Both the position numbers and the translations under genes were made by a program. A DNA stretch of 64,000 nt, from NCBI GenBank assembly GCA_028456385.1, contig JALNQF010000069.1, forward strand, positions 124,001-188,000, read 5' to 3'. Shown here in pieces: positions 28,390 through 38,467 of this stretch (its first letter is position 1; every line of letters starts with the position of its first letter). Under the pieces are notes generated by a model. It saw only the letters and a program-made list of their open reading frames with translations, had not been told where the DNA came from and did no database searches. Source of the DNA: Ophiosphaerella korrae (taxonomy: Eukaryota; Ascomycota; Dothideomycetes; Pleosporales; Phaeosphaeriaceae).

Positions 28390-28507
28390 CATTTGATAGC
28401 CCAAAACACATCGTTGGGATGGATAACTTATTCACCTCTGTACGGCTCATGACAACGCTCCGGAACGAGAATATTGGCGCTGCAGGCGGCAGAACGCTCA
28501 CAGCATG
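28390..28507 (+). pseudogene. piggyBac-like transposase fragment
   Basis: A short frame reads KHIVGMDNLFTSVRLMTTLR followed by NENIGAAG. This resembles the conserved D-N-x-F-T-S block with a downstream GIGAxG motif in the DDE_Tnp_1_7 (piggyBac) family, where the Asp is catalytic. Only about 40 residues are present before sequence of another family (DUF7924-like) begins. It is a small remnant, probably left by deletion or recombination between repeats. Confidence 0.55.
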
Positions 28508-29040
28508 ACCCTTGCAGTCAGAGCGATCGTCGAGCTTTTCCGGCTCGTAAAGCGTGAACAAGAGCTCCACCGGTAAATCCTGGCCTTCTCAATTCTCCCA
28601 CGACCACCGGTCGGTGAGAATCTACGGCCATTACCCTGTGATCAAGGGAAAAGACACTGCCTTTTATCGTCACCCCATCCGCACCTTCGACTTCACAGAA
28701 CTGGAAGGCAAAGAGAAGTGGTCGGCATACAAGTTCACCCAGAACGTCTATGATATATGATATATGGATGCCAAAGCACTTGGACGGGATCCGCTCTGTC
28801 ATTGACGAGCTCCCATCTGATTTCGACTTTGAAGTCCCGCTGCTCCCAGAGGAATCCGGACTTTCGCAAGACTTGGAAAGCCATCATCTCTCGCGATCAT
28901 TCACGGAGCCAGAATCTTTACCCGGGGAGCGTGGCAGCCAGTCGGCCATTGTTGACGCAGGCGATATCACCCCGACACCTCATTTACTGGCCATGTTGGC
29001 TCCTGCGCCCACGGGCGGCTATACACTTCCTGCCGCATGA
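28507..29040 (+). pseudogene. DUF7924-like protein, C-terminal pseudogene (copy A)
   Basis: C-terminal part of a fungal multicopy protein resembling the DUF7924 family (function unknown; nuclease-like fold suspected). The frame starts TLAVRAIVELFRLVKREQEL, is broken by an in-frame TAA at about 28,582, then shifts by one base near 28,605 into HDHRSVRIYGHYPVIKGKD and a stretch FYRHPIRTFDFTEL. A 7-bp tandem duplication (gatatat) at about 28,749-28,763 shifts the frame again before WMPKHLDGIRSVIDELPSDF. It ends at the TGA near 29,038. The N-terminal half is absent; a piggyBac remnant abuts it. A related decayed protein lies at 38,468-39,740. Family assignment is from memory of such proteins. Confidence 0.6.
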
Positions 29041-29288
29041 TATGCAGATACAACGGAGGCGGCGCAGCACAATGCTCAACCAATCGCATCTGCTCTCCAG
29101 CCGCTGTACAACCTGTTTTGCCCCAGGTGTGCTGTCTTTTGCAATGTTTCTTAAATCGTCCTCGCCCATGTGTCGACTGCACTTGGGATGTCAGTAAGAT
29201 TCCCCATTTCCAAGCCTGACTTCCGAAAATTCCGTCTCACAAAAGTGCTCGTGCAGCACTTCTAAATCAGAATTGTATCAGCCTTGCC
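29041..29288. other. Upstream region of the hydrolase gene
   Basis: About 250 bp between the copy A pseudogene and the hydrolase start codon. A Cys-rich frame running to 29,219 is open but has no start context or recognisable family. The ATG at 29,289 sits in a favourable context (gccatgg). No clear TATA element is visible. Confidence 0.4.
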
Positions 29289-30424
29289 ATGGATGCATCG
29301 ACAGGACTTATTGAAGTGTACAGAGGAAGCGACCCCATCGTTGAGTAAGTCGCCAGTTTGCTCGTGAAATCTCATGTTCATAATCAATCAGCATCGTCGC
29401 AGTACACGGGCTCAATGGTCATCCCCTCAAAACATGGACAACAGAAAAAACCAAGAAATGCTGGCTTGAGGATGAAGATCTGTTGCCTGGATACCTGAAA
29501 CAATCCGGCATTTTGACTTTTGGCTACAACGCCGCAGTTGCAGCACTTCTGGGGAAGACGTCCTCGGACCGCATCATGCAGCATGCTCACACGCTTGTGG
29601 CAGAGTTGGTGGCCGATCGCGAAGTAAGTTCAGTGTCAACCTCGGCAGGCCAGCTTCTCAAGTGTATCATAGCTTGAAGGAGGTTCACAGCGACCCATCA
29701 TATTCATTTGTCACTCATTGGGTGGTATCATTGTCAAACGGGTAAGTTGAACGGCACCAAGAAGCGCTTTTTCTACTTTATGACTGACATGCACCCAGGC
29801 TCTTGCATATTCTGCAGGCAGAACTAGCAAATTAGTTCAACACCTCCACTCAATCTACGTCTCCACATACGGCATTCTTTTTCTTGGTACACCTCACAAT
29901 GGCAGTAACAAAGCCAGTCTGGCCTCAGTTGGTAGTCGGATGATCAGTGCGTTAGCACCGTCCAAAGTCGTGGATACCGAGAGCCAACTTGCGGATGCAT
30001 TAGCGCAGGGCTCTGAAGTATTGCAGAACATCACAGATATGTTCGTTCCGCTAATGAAGAACTTCCGTATCTATTTCTTCTGGGAGCAGGAGAAGACAAA
30101 TTTCGGGACTACTCTGGCTTACGTACGTTGTTCATGTTCGCTGAACCTGCGCTCTAGATCAGGCTGCTAACACTGTATTAGGTTGTGGAAGAGAGCTCGG
30201 CAGCCCCGATCCTCGATAACACTGAAAGAGCGGGTCTTCCGTACGGACATAGCACCATGGTGAAATTTGAGAGCCGGTCTGCGCCTGGATTTCGCCTTGT
30301 GGTCTCAGCTTTGCTGCGGTACTCCAAAGAAGCTCCGAACGTAGTCTCGAGCCGATGGGTCGATGCACAGGAGATGCTCAAGGCTAAGCGACGGAACGAA
30401 GCTGCAGAGCTGATGCAGGAGTGA
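29289..30424 (+). CDS. Stand-alone alpha/beta hydrolase (SERAC1/DUF676-like)
   Basis: Predicted serine hydrolase of 307 residues. Five exons are joined by four GT-AG introns: 29,289-29,344, 29,392-29,623, 29,673-29,741, 29,799-30,122 and 30,182-30,424. Phases are consistent and there is no internal stop. Motifs: the oxyanion region DIVAVHGLNGHPLKTW (residues 19-34), RPIIFICHSLGGIIVKRAL with nucleophile Ser111, ILFLGTPHNG, and GHSTMVKF with candidate catalytic His250. This domain is common in fungi both alone and as the N-terminus of NB-ARC/TPR receptors. The protein ends KAKRRNEAAELMQE, aligned to the point where the NLR at 32,930 continues into its linker. It may therefore be a free-standing paralogue or an NLR trimmed to its first domain. 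Substrate and location are unknown; there is no signal peptide. It is convergent with the P450 gene, stops 92 bp apart. Confidence 0.9.
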
Positions 30425-30516
30425 AGCGTGGGTTGGAAACACAGTATGATCTTTCCTTGTGCATCAGGCCGAAGCTTATTGCTCAGACTAACACCCCATT
30501 GACGGTAGATATGAAA

Positions 30517-32315
30517 CTAGCTTACACAAACCTTGCATCCCTCCTTGATAGAAATCACGAGTGTCATCGTTTGTTTTTCCACGCCTACCAGTTGAACTAA
30601 CTCTCCCTCTGGGAGCTTGATAGATGGAAAACGTTGTAATAAACGCACAGTCACATATGCAGCTTCGGTGAGCGCGAAGTCGACTAAAATAAGTTGTCAG
30701 CATTATCAAGTTCCAGTTTCTCTTTTCTGGTTCAAAGAACTCACGCCCAAGACAGATTCTAGGACCCCCGTGGAATGGCAGATAGCCCCATTTTGCATTC
30801 GTTGGGTTGTTGTTCATTGGCATCTCTTCGTCCCATCTCTCAGGGCGGAACAGCTCGGCGTCCATTCCGTAGAGATCCGGCCGTCGGTGCATGGAATATA
30901 CGCTGAATGCCACGGCGCTTCCTTTGGGTATGAGGACTGGGAATTTCATATCTGGCCCCCCGCCCGTTGGGAGGACCGTGGTTCTCGTTGTGGTGCGCGT
31001 GTTTACGGGAACGGATGGATAAAGTCGTAAAGCTGGGCAAGTTAGTATTGTGAGAAAACTCACTTTGAGGAATATCTCTTACTCTCTTTGAGCACATTGT
31101 TCAGATATGGCATTCTTCTCAGATCGTCTCGGTTCAGCGGAGTGTCCGTTGTGCATGATGAAGCGATTTCTGCGCGTAGCTTTTCCATGACTTTTGGGTG
31201 GCGGACGAGTAGAAAGCTGTTGCAGCTCAAATATCAGTGGTAGACTAGATAGAATGCGTTGACTTGTGACTCACAACGTCCAGGAAAGAAGACAGGCTGT
31301 TGTATCTCTACCAGCAGCTAGGAGGTTGATTATCTGGCCTCTAAGTGCATCTCGATCCGATGTGTTCTTTGCTACAGTATCCAAAAAGACATATCGCCCT
31401 GAATCTCCATTTGCAGAGCGCTCGGAGGAAAGATTACGATCAATGATCTGATCGGCAAACTTGTGGACGTCATGACAGGCCTGTCGAAATTCTCTTCCGT
31501 TGATGAGCCAATAGAGATCAAGGAGTCGAAACCTCTTCGTCACCCACTGTTGAGCGGTGTTGAAAGCATTGGCGAACGTATTCTCTTCAATCGCTTCTGG
31601 CGTGATTAAGCTACGAACCGATTCACCGAACAAGAAAGCAGTAGTCGTGTCGAGCGTTAAGCGAAAGAAAAGAGGTTGCAAGTCAACCGTTCCGTTGCTC
31701 TCTTGGAGAAGGTCTATTAAATCGTCTACTGCGGGCCGGAATACCTCGAGATTCTCATATTGCTTATGTTGCAATTGCGGTCGGAGGATATCCCGAGAGT
31801 GCTTCCACTCAGCTCCCTCTTGGGTGAAGATGCCGTCACCGAACATTGGAAAGGTGATGTCTCGACGAGGGCCCATTCCAAAATCTAGATATCATTAGCA
31901 AGACTCCATGCTATATGTAACTATGCGCACCTTTGAAACTAGTCGAGAAGATCGCCTCAAGATTCGCTGGCTCTATCGTGCCGTACGCTTTAGTACCCAG
32001 AAACTTCTGTTCAAGCGTACTACCAGTCTGCCGGAAATGGAAGAGGAAGAGTTCCATCAATCGTGACTCTGCATCTGCACGGAAAATCTGCTCGAGTCGA
32101 TCGACTCCGAAAGGTCTCTGATTTTGAAGCCTGGGAGCCGGCTGGCAACCATAACGTTGACTGATGGCTTCATCTTCCTACTCTACTGTCAGAAGAGCTT
32201 CAAAACTGCAACATGGTGAAAGTTATACCGCTCGCCTCTTCCGTTGGAATATATACTGGACCACAATTGCCGCGAATATCGTGAACCCAGCGAGAATGAG
32301 TGTGCCGAGCCTCAT
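30517..32315 (-). CDS. Cytochrome P450, CYP52 clan (510 aa)
   Basis: Membrane-anchored mono-oxygenase. Six exons on the minus strand (32,315-32,229; 32,177-31,931; 31,884-31,275; 31,216-31,083; 31,032-30,745; 30,683-30,517) splice through five GT-AG introns of 46-61 bp into 510 residues, normal for the family. It has an N-terminal hydrophobic anchor (residues 2-24) followed by QRKRR. The I-helix carries AGRDTT (302-307) in [16 protein letters not shown]. The ExxR motif is E359-T-L-R362 at an exon junction. The haem loop is [10 protein letters not shown] with Cys453, followed by [13 protein letters not shown] sequence. [10 protein letters not shown] and [13 protein letters not shown] fit the CYP52/alkane-fatty-acid hydroxylase clan of the endoplasmic reticulum. 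The exact family number and substrate are not determinable. All key residues are present, so it is probably functional. It is head-to-head with the NLR. Confidence 0.93.
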
Positions 32316-32929
32316 CTTTGGCTGGAGTCTTCGGGATGTGAGAAAGATCAATCACACAACATAAATGGACCTGGTTGGACTACAATATTCGTTGTTAAGT
32401 GTGCTTTAGAGACGGTTGTTGTGATGCATACAATATAATTATTGGACGTTCGCAAAGCCTACCTGAGGGAGGTGGTGTACGAAAAAACGTCTCACAAGCT
32501 GCACGAGAGCTCCCGGCGCAAGCACATCCAAGCGAGCGGCTGAAGCTGATACCTGGCAAATCCTTCCACGCTTCAATCTTCCAAACTCATCCTAGCGGCG
32601 CCTAATTTTGTCCATGAGGAGCATTGAACCACTCGCCAAGACCAGGCTAATGTCGACACAAGGGAGCGCAAGTGGGGTGTCCTTGAAGCCTGTTGGTGTC
32701 CTGCAATCATGAGCATATTGCGCGGCGCTTCCACGGCCAATGAAAGAGGAGCGCAGACACATGATACCCCTATCAGACATTTCGCGCTAATACTACTCGA
32801 GACGAATCTCGAGGCGAATCCCGTGTCTCCCCTCCCGCTTTGCGTGCCGGCCGAACGATGGTTTAGAGTGACCCTCCCCCATGGTTCTCTCCACCTCACG
32901 ACTGTACGATATGTGTCAAATATGGTATC
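32316..32929. promoter_or_regulatory. Shared upstream region of P450 and NLR
   Basis: This 614-bp gene-free interval separates the divergent start codons of the P450 (32,315) and the NLR (32,930), so both promoters must lie here unless they extend into the neighbouring gene. An AT-rich stretch (acaatataattattgg, 32,430-32,445) could serve as a core element. I see no unambiguous TATA box, operator or repeat. Short open frames in the interval have no protein-like features. Confidence 0.5.
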
Positions 32930-35900
32930 ATGACAATCACTCTGATCGCTGGACAGCGGCCACCATCGCAGGGAATTTCTGAAGCGCTTGTTGAGTATGC
33001 TCTTCTCCAGCTCACCTAAATTCAGTGCGACTGATATATCTCTAGTATTGTCGCGGTTCATGGCATTTTCGAAGACGATGAGCACACCTGGACAGAACCT
33101 GCCAGCAATGTCTCCTGGCTGCGAGACTTACTGCCCACAAAACTACCACACTGTCGAATTCTGAGATACGGCTATCATGTAGAAGCATTTACATCGCCTG
33201 GTGTAGACTCCTCTAAGTCAATACTCACTCACGCGCAAAACTTGGTGGCTGAGTTGTATGCGGATCGCGATCTAGAGAATGCGTCGAGTCGGCCAATAAT
33301 ATTTGTCTGCCATGGATTTGGTGGACTTCTGGTGAAAAGAGCATTAGCTCTGTCCCAGTCACGGGTGAACTCATCGGTTCTTCATCTCAGGTCCATCTTC
33401 ACTTGCACTTACGGGATACTGTTCTTCGGCACACCTCATGCAGGGATACACGATAAGGCAATTTTCCTCCGGGACACAGAGAACTCAGGCCCGAGTCAAT
33501 TCATGCTCAGCCTCACGACCGGCTCCCAAATCTTGGATGAGATCAACGATCAATTCGCGCCTTTGATGGGAAGATTTTCTATATTTAATTTTTGGGAGTC
33601 TATAGAAACACATCACAATGGACAGGAATTCTGCGTTGTCGAACAGGAATCAGCCTCACCAGCATGCTACGATGTGGAGAAATGCGGGCTACTAGCAACG
33701 CATTCAGGTATGACCAAGTTTGAAGGGCTTTCGGATCGCAAATTCCTGGTAGTCCTCGAGGCTCTTTCGCGCTACTGTCGACTTGCGCCTGCACTCATTG
33801 AGATGAGACAACAGCAAGAAGCAGAATCTGTGAAACATAGACGTCAGCAAGCGGCCGATGAATTGTATCAATCCCAGTTTCAGCCTTTGCCAAACGTCGA
33901 TGCAGGGTCTCCATCTTACAATCAATGGTCGCTCATTCCACGCAAATCTAGCACCTACTTTACGGGTCGACAGAAGCATGCACAGGAGCTAAGAGGCATG
34001 CTCGGCGCGATTCGCAGATATGATAGCCGCGGCATTCCCAAGGTTGTGGTGATATATGGCCTGGGAGGTTCAGGCAAGACACAGTTCTGCTTGAAGTACG
34101 CAGAAGATAATAAAGAGAAGTAAGCGCCCTAGTCATCAGAGCTACAGTCATGACAACTCGTACTGACTTGACTCATGCAGATACTGGGGAGTCTTCTGGG
34201 TGGACGCTAGCAGCGAAAAGAGTCTGGAATCCGGCTTCGCATTCATTGGCACCCAGCTAGGTCGAGGACCTTCCATGGCCTCTGCTATTCATTGGTTATC
34301 CCAATGCAAAGAGCCGTGGCTCTTGATCATTGATAATGCGGACGATCCAGATGCAGATGCATCTTCTTACTTTCCAAGCGAGGGTAACGGCCACGTTCTT
34401 ATTACGACTCGGAATCCAAATGCTGTTGAGTATTCAACAGCTGGGAATCATCTGCGCTTCCGTGGTATGGAACCACATGACGCCATAAATCTCCTCTTGA
34501 AGGCCGCATATCCAGATCGGAAACGGTCCTCGCAACCGACGACTCCAGGAAGATGGCAGCTTGCCGAAGGCATTGCCATTGAACTTGGCTACTTACCCTT
34601 GGCAATTGCGCATGCTGGGGCAACAATCCGTCGCAATATATATACGCTGGAGAGATACTTGAAATACTATCTACCACAGCGCAAGAATATGTTAAGTCAC
34701 TCGAGAGTCAAAAGCGTAGATGAGGTCAATATCATCACGACTTGGGAGATACCTTTCCAAAGAATCGTGGGTCGTGCATCCATAGAACACCGGGATGCTG
34801 TAGGCCTGATGCATATTTTCGCCTTCATGCATCACGAATCAATCCCTGAACACATTTTCCAGAGATCATGGCATATTTTGAGGGAGCCAAACTTTCCTCT
34901 GAAGCATTGCCCAGATGTCCTCCAGCCTGTGTGGAACGAAGAGGCACAGGCTCGGTTCCGGAGAGCAATTCGTGTTTTATGTGATCATTCTATCATCGAT
35001 TATGAACCGAGCAAGGGTTCTTGTACCATGCATCCAGTAGTCCACAACTGGGCTAGAGATAGGCTCGGTGAGGATGACCAGAAACGATGGTTGCGGTGCA
35101 CAATGGCGATTCTAGCACATTGCATTACGACCGAACTAGAAGCCTCGAGACGATCCTTTCGAGCACTCCTCCTTCCTCATATTGGTTCATGCCTCAGATT
35201 CCACGAATCTCAGCCCAAAAATACTCGAGACACGATATACAGCGCAACAGAGATGGAACTGTTCGCGAAAGTGTATGCAGAGAATGGCCTATGGCAAAGT
35301 GCCCGCAGATTGCAGGACATAGTAGTCGATATTCGAGTGTCATCGTTGGGGAAAGGACACGAGGATACCGTTCGCGCTAAGATCAACAAGGGCCAATCAC
35401 TGTGGAATTTGTTTGAAGTCAAAGAGGCTATCGAGACGCAGATTGAAGTCTTGGATCTACTGCGATGGCGCCGCCCCAGCTTCGCTGAATGGACTGTGTG
35501 GCCAATCTGGGAGCCTATACATGTTCCATACTGTATCGCTTTAGGAGAAATCACACAAAGTCTGTGGCTTGCAGGACAAAGAAGCTGGTCGGAGCATTGC
35601 GGAAAGCGCGCTGTAGATGGTCTGGCTAAGCGCCTTGGGACTGTTGATCCCCAAACTCTGAAAGCCATGTTTCACTTGGCTCGCACTTACTTCCATGTTG
35701 GCAAGGAAGAAGAGAGCTGGGAACTTCTAGTATGGGTGCTGAAGTTACAAAAGCGATTCTTCGGAATGGACCATCCCGACACACTGATGACCAGAAATGA
35801 GCTCGGCATGCTCTTATGCGCGAGAAAGAAGCACCTCAGTGTGGCACGAATATTGGTAGAGAACGTCCTCAATGCAAGAAGACGAATACTTGGAGAGGAA

Positions 35901-36572
35901 CATGCCTACACACTATGGTCAGTGAACGATCTTTCAAAAGTCTATGTCGAGCTTGGCCGCTCACATGATGCCGCAAATATGCTGGAGAACATCATTCCGA
36001 TTGTCAAAAGGACCTTAGGAGAGGAACATGTGGGAATGACTCTGACACGGTCCAACCTCGGGAAAGCATACTTCATGTCAGAAAGATGGGAGAAAGCTGA
36101 AGAGACAGTAAGACCTCTACTTGATGCCATTAAAAAAGATCACCCTGACTCGCTTCACAACAAATATGGGTACGCGCAGATACTGTACAATCTTGGTAGA
36201 CTGGATGAGGCAGAGGCTTATTGCAAAGAGATTCTGGACCAGGTGATCAAGAGCAAGATTATTCCATTGAGCGATTCACGTACTGTAGCAACGGCCGACT
36301 TGCTCAACATGATCTACCGGCATCAAGGCAAGGAGCAGGAGATTGCAAAACTTCAGAAGAAAGTACCTGGTGTCGGACTAGTCAAGAACGAAGACCGCTT
36401 CGATCCCTACGCTGTCAGACGAGGATCTAGTCAACATCCACCAACTCCAAACCTTGGTGCACGATCGCGAAATGATTCGTCTTCGAATGTATCAGCAAAG
36501 TCCTCCGTGGCCCACGGAGAATCGCGAACTCAGGATCCTCGTCCTCGTCTTGCTGTCAGTCGCACGTTCTGA
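32930..36572 (+). CDS. NLR: alpha/beta hydrolase-like / NB-ARC / TPR protein
   Basis: A 1,176-residue fungal NOD-like receptor. Exons 32,930-32,994, 33,046-34,119 and 34,181-36,572 are joined by introns of 51 and 61 bp; the start MTITLIAGQR is the only ATG reaching the conserved DIVAVHG through the same phase-2 intron as the hydrolase at 29,289. Domains: hydrolase-like N-domain (about 20-300) with VCHGFGGLLVKRAL, in which Gly112 replaces the nucleophile Ser, though His241 (ATHSGMTKF) is kept; NB-ARC with P-loop GLGGSGKTQ (360-368), Walker B LLIIDNADD (427-435), TTRNP, LPLA (518-521) and an MHPVVHNWARDRL MHD-like motif (663-675); kinesin-light-chain-type TPRs (about 720-1,075) with repeated GxxHxxTL units; and a Ser/Pro/Arg-rich tail. 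Such proteins act in cytosolic non-self recognition and regulated cell death. No lesions seen. Confidence 0.93.
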
Positions 36573-37060
36573 TAGTATTCAGCCTTGATGACTTGGCTGG
36601 GTTTTGCAACAAACACCACGCCACGTTCAAATGTCATCTTGACACTCGAGATTAACTCTTGAAGCTTGGACGCATCAATCAATCCGTATTCCGCTTGGTT
36701 GTCATTTCCGGAACATGGGGAAATGGGGAAACGCAGTCTGAACTAACCATATTTCAGCATACTACCATCATGAGTAGAGATATGGGAGGATCGCGCAAAC
36801 AACAAGCTTGGCGCCAGCAACAATGTCATACAACGCAACCTAATAAGTACATGTGCTGAAGTGGTATATAGACACAACAGTTCGTTACATTGTCTTTACC
36901 CTCCGCTCTTTACACCAGCTCCTGTCAACTTAGAACAAATCCTGGGTAAGTTTGGTCCGTTGAGTCGATGAAGAACTTCATTTGTCCCACCAGATTCGCG
37001 GTCCCTCTGACTTGTGGTATACAGGCTGGGAATTCTTTCACGTATTCTCTGTAACAATCC
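36573..37060. other. Intergenic region 3' of the NLR
   Basis: About 490 bp. It must contain the NLR 3' end. Short open frames on both strands have no recognisable features. A gtggtatataga stretch near 36,860 could be a TATA-like element for the former gene downstream. Nothing else was seen. Confidence 0.45.
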
Positions 37061-37674
37061 GTGCTTGATGATGCATTTGTAAAGGAACAATATGTAGGAG
37101 TGTGCCCGGCTTGCTCAGTACGCTTCCTATCCATAAAGTTGCCAGTCGAGCTCACGGCGGCGCAGGTACTGCTTGACGAAGAGCACCAAGACCTCCCTCG
37201 AGACCATGACGATGCAAATATTTACACTCTCGGGCGCATTGGCGAGCACAATGTCGTCCTTGCGTGTCTGCCCGCAGGCCAGACCGGCACCAACTCTGCT
37301 GCGGTGGTCGCAAAGCAGATGAAGTCAACTTTTCGGGCGATTCAATTTGGACTAATGGTTGGAATCGGAGGCGGTGTTCCCAGCGCAGAGGAAGATATTC
37401 GACTGGGGACATTGTGGTCAGCCAACCGGGCAAGGGCCATAGCGGGGTCATCCAGTTTGACTTTGGAAAGTCAAAGCCGAACGAGTTCGAGCGAACGGGC
37501 TTCCTGAATACTCCTCCTCAAATCCTCCTTAGCGCCGTCTCGAAGCTGCGAGCGAACCACGATCGAGGCAAGAGCGATCTCGTAACACACATTTCAAAAC
37601 TTAGCAAGCTACCCGGGTACGGACGCGAAAACACGGGCGACGATATACTGTTCGAAGGAAGCTACAGCCCATAG
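37061..37674 (+). pseudogene. PNP/UDP-phosphorylase-like NLR N-domain, frameshifted
   Basis: Remnant of the purine/uridine phosphorylase-like domain that often forms the N-terminus of fungal NLRs. Recognisable order: LPVELTAAQVLLDEEH (from 37,139), YTLGRIGEHNVVLACLPAG, TGTNSAAVVAKQM, FRAIQFGLMVGIGGGVPS and DIRLG. After a one-base deletion in a G run near 37,405, another frame continues DIVVSQPGKGHSGVIQFDFG, FLNTPPQILLSAVSKL and FEGSYS. A TAG at 37,672 closes it before the usual Cys/His-containing strand and C-terminal half. The region before LPVEL does not read like the usual N-terminal strand (GWICALPVE type). NB-ARC and repeats are absent. It lies 0.5 kb downstream of the intact NLR in the same orientation. 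Confidence 0.8.
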
Positions 37675-37853
37675 CCATACCAGCATGTGCGGTCCTGTAA
37701 CCCCCCTCTCCCCTGCTCCGGGCTCGCCGATGGCATTTACTGGACGCGCAGACCAAGGAGGTTGGCCCGGAACAACATCGGTAACTCCTCAAGAGATCTG
37801 CCGAACGCCGGTGCGCGGAACCATGATCGCACACGCCAACTGACGAAATCTAA
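37675..37853. other. Unassigned sequence after the PNP remnant
   Basis: A short stretch of normal composition with no recognisable continuation of the PNP domain. It contains candidate branch-point-like sequences (ctgac at about 37,840, ctaac at 37,850) upstream of the coding-like segment that follows. Confidence 0.35.
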
Positions 37854-38069
37854 CATATCGTTGTTGGAGGCCGCAACAAGTGGAATACTGTACACAGCCG
37901 CACCTATGCGCAACCTTTTGCTCTTGAGCAACTGGGCGCTGGGTATGAAGGCTTCCGCAATCATATCTTCAGACAAATAGACCTCGTTAACGATAGAGAC
38001 GCAGATGGGAACGTCATAAAGGCGGCATTTGGTGGATTAAACTTGGCGCTAAGAAGTTGGGCTGAGTAA
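37854..38069 (+). pseudogene. Unidentified coding-like segment
   Basis: A 71-codon open frame beginning HIVVGGRNKWNTVHSRTYAQ. It runs through FALEQLGAGYEGFRNHIF and RQIDLVNDRDADGNVIK to FGGLNLALRSWAE and a TAA at 38,067. Composition and residue order look like the C-terminus of a real protein. The frame begins after an in-frame TAA with branch-point-like ctaac immediately upstream, and an AG at 37,869-37,870 or 37,881-37,882 could be a splice acceptor, so this may be a last exon. No upstream exon was found and the family is not recognised. Confidence 0.35.
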
Positions 38070-38467
38070 CCCCACTTAGATGAGCCGAGCTGGCAACTGG
38101 AGATACTGGTAGCTAACCTCTAATGCCCGAGATTTTCCTGGTTGTTATGATCGTCGAAACGTTTACAACACCACGAGCTGCTACCCTTAATGGCGCGCTT
38201 ATACAACCTAATAAGCCTCTAGCCTTTCGTAACACATTTGTAACTATGAAGTGCTTAGTCTCTAATGTCGACGCCGCGCAGTAATCACGATGTCCCGGCT
38301 GTATTTCGAAGCGTCGCAAAACGCGACATGTCAACCCCAAGACACGCTGTATATCTCTGCCCCCTTCGAACCTATCGAACTCATCAAACTCAACGTCACA
38401 GCTATCGCATGCGTCCTCACAGTTATTCGCACTCACGGAGGAAGCGCTTAAGAATACACAGTAGCCT
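38070..38467. other. Region upstream of DUF7924 copy B
   Basis: About 400 bp without an assignable gene. A 46-codon plus-strand frame at 38,147-38,284 (starting MIVETFTTPRAATLNGALIQ) and a second frame beginning at ATG 38,290 are open but not recognised. They might be remnants of the missing N-terminus of the protein that follows. Confidence 0.35.
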
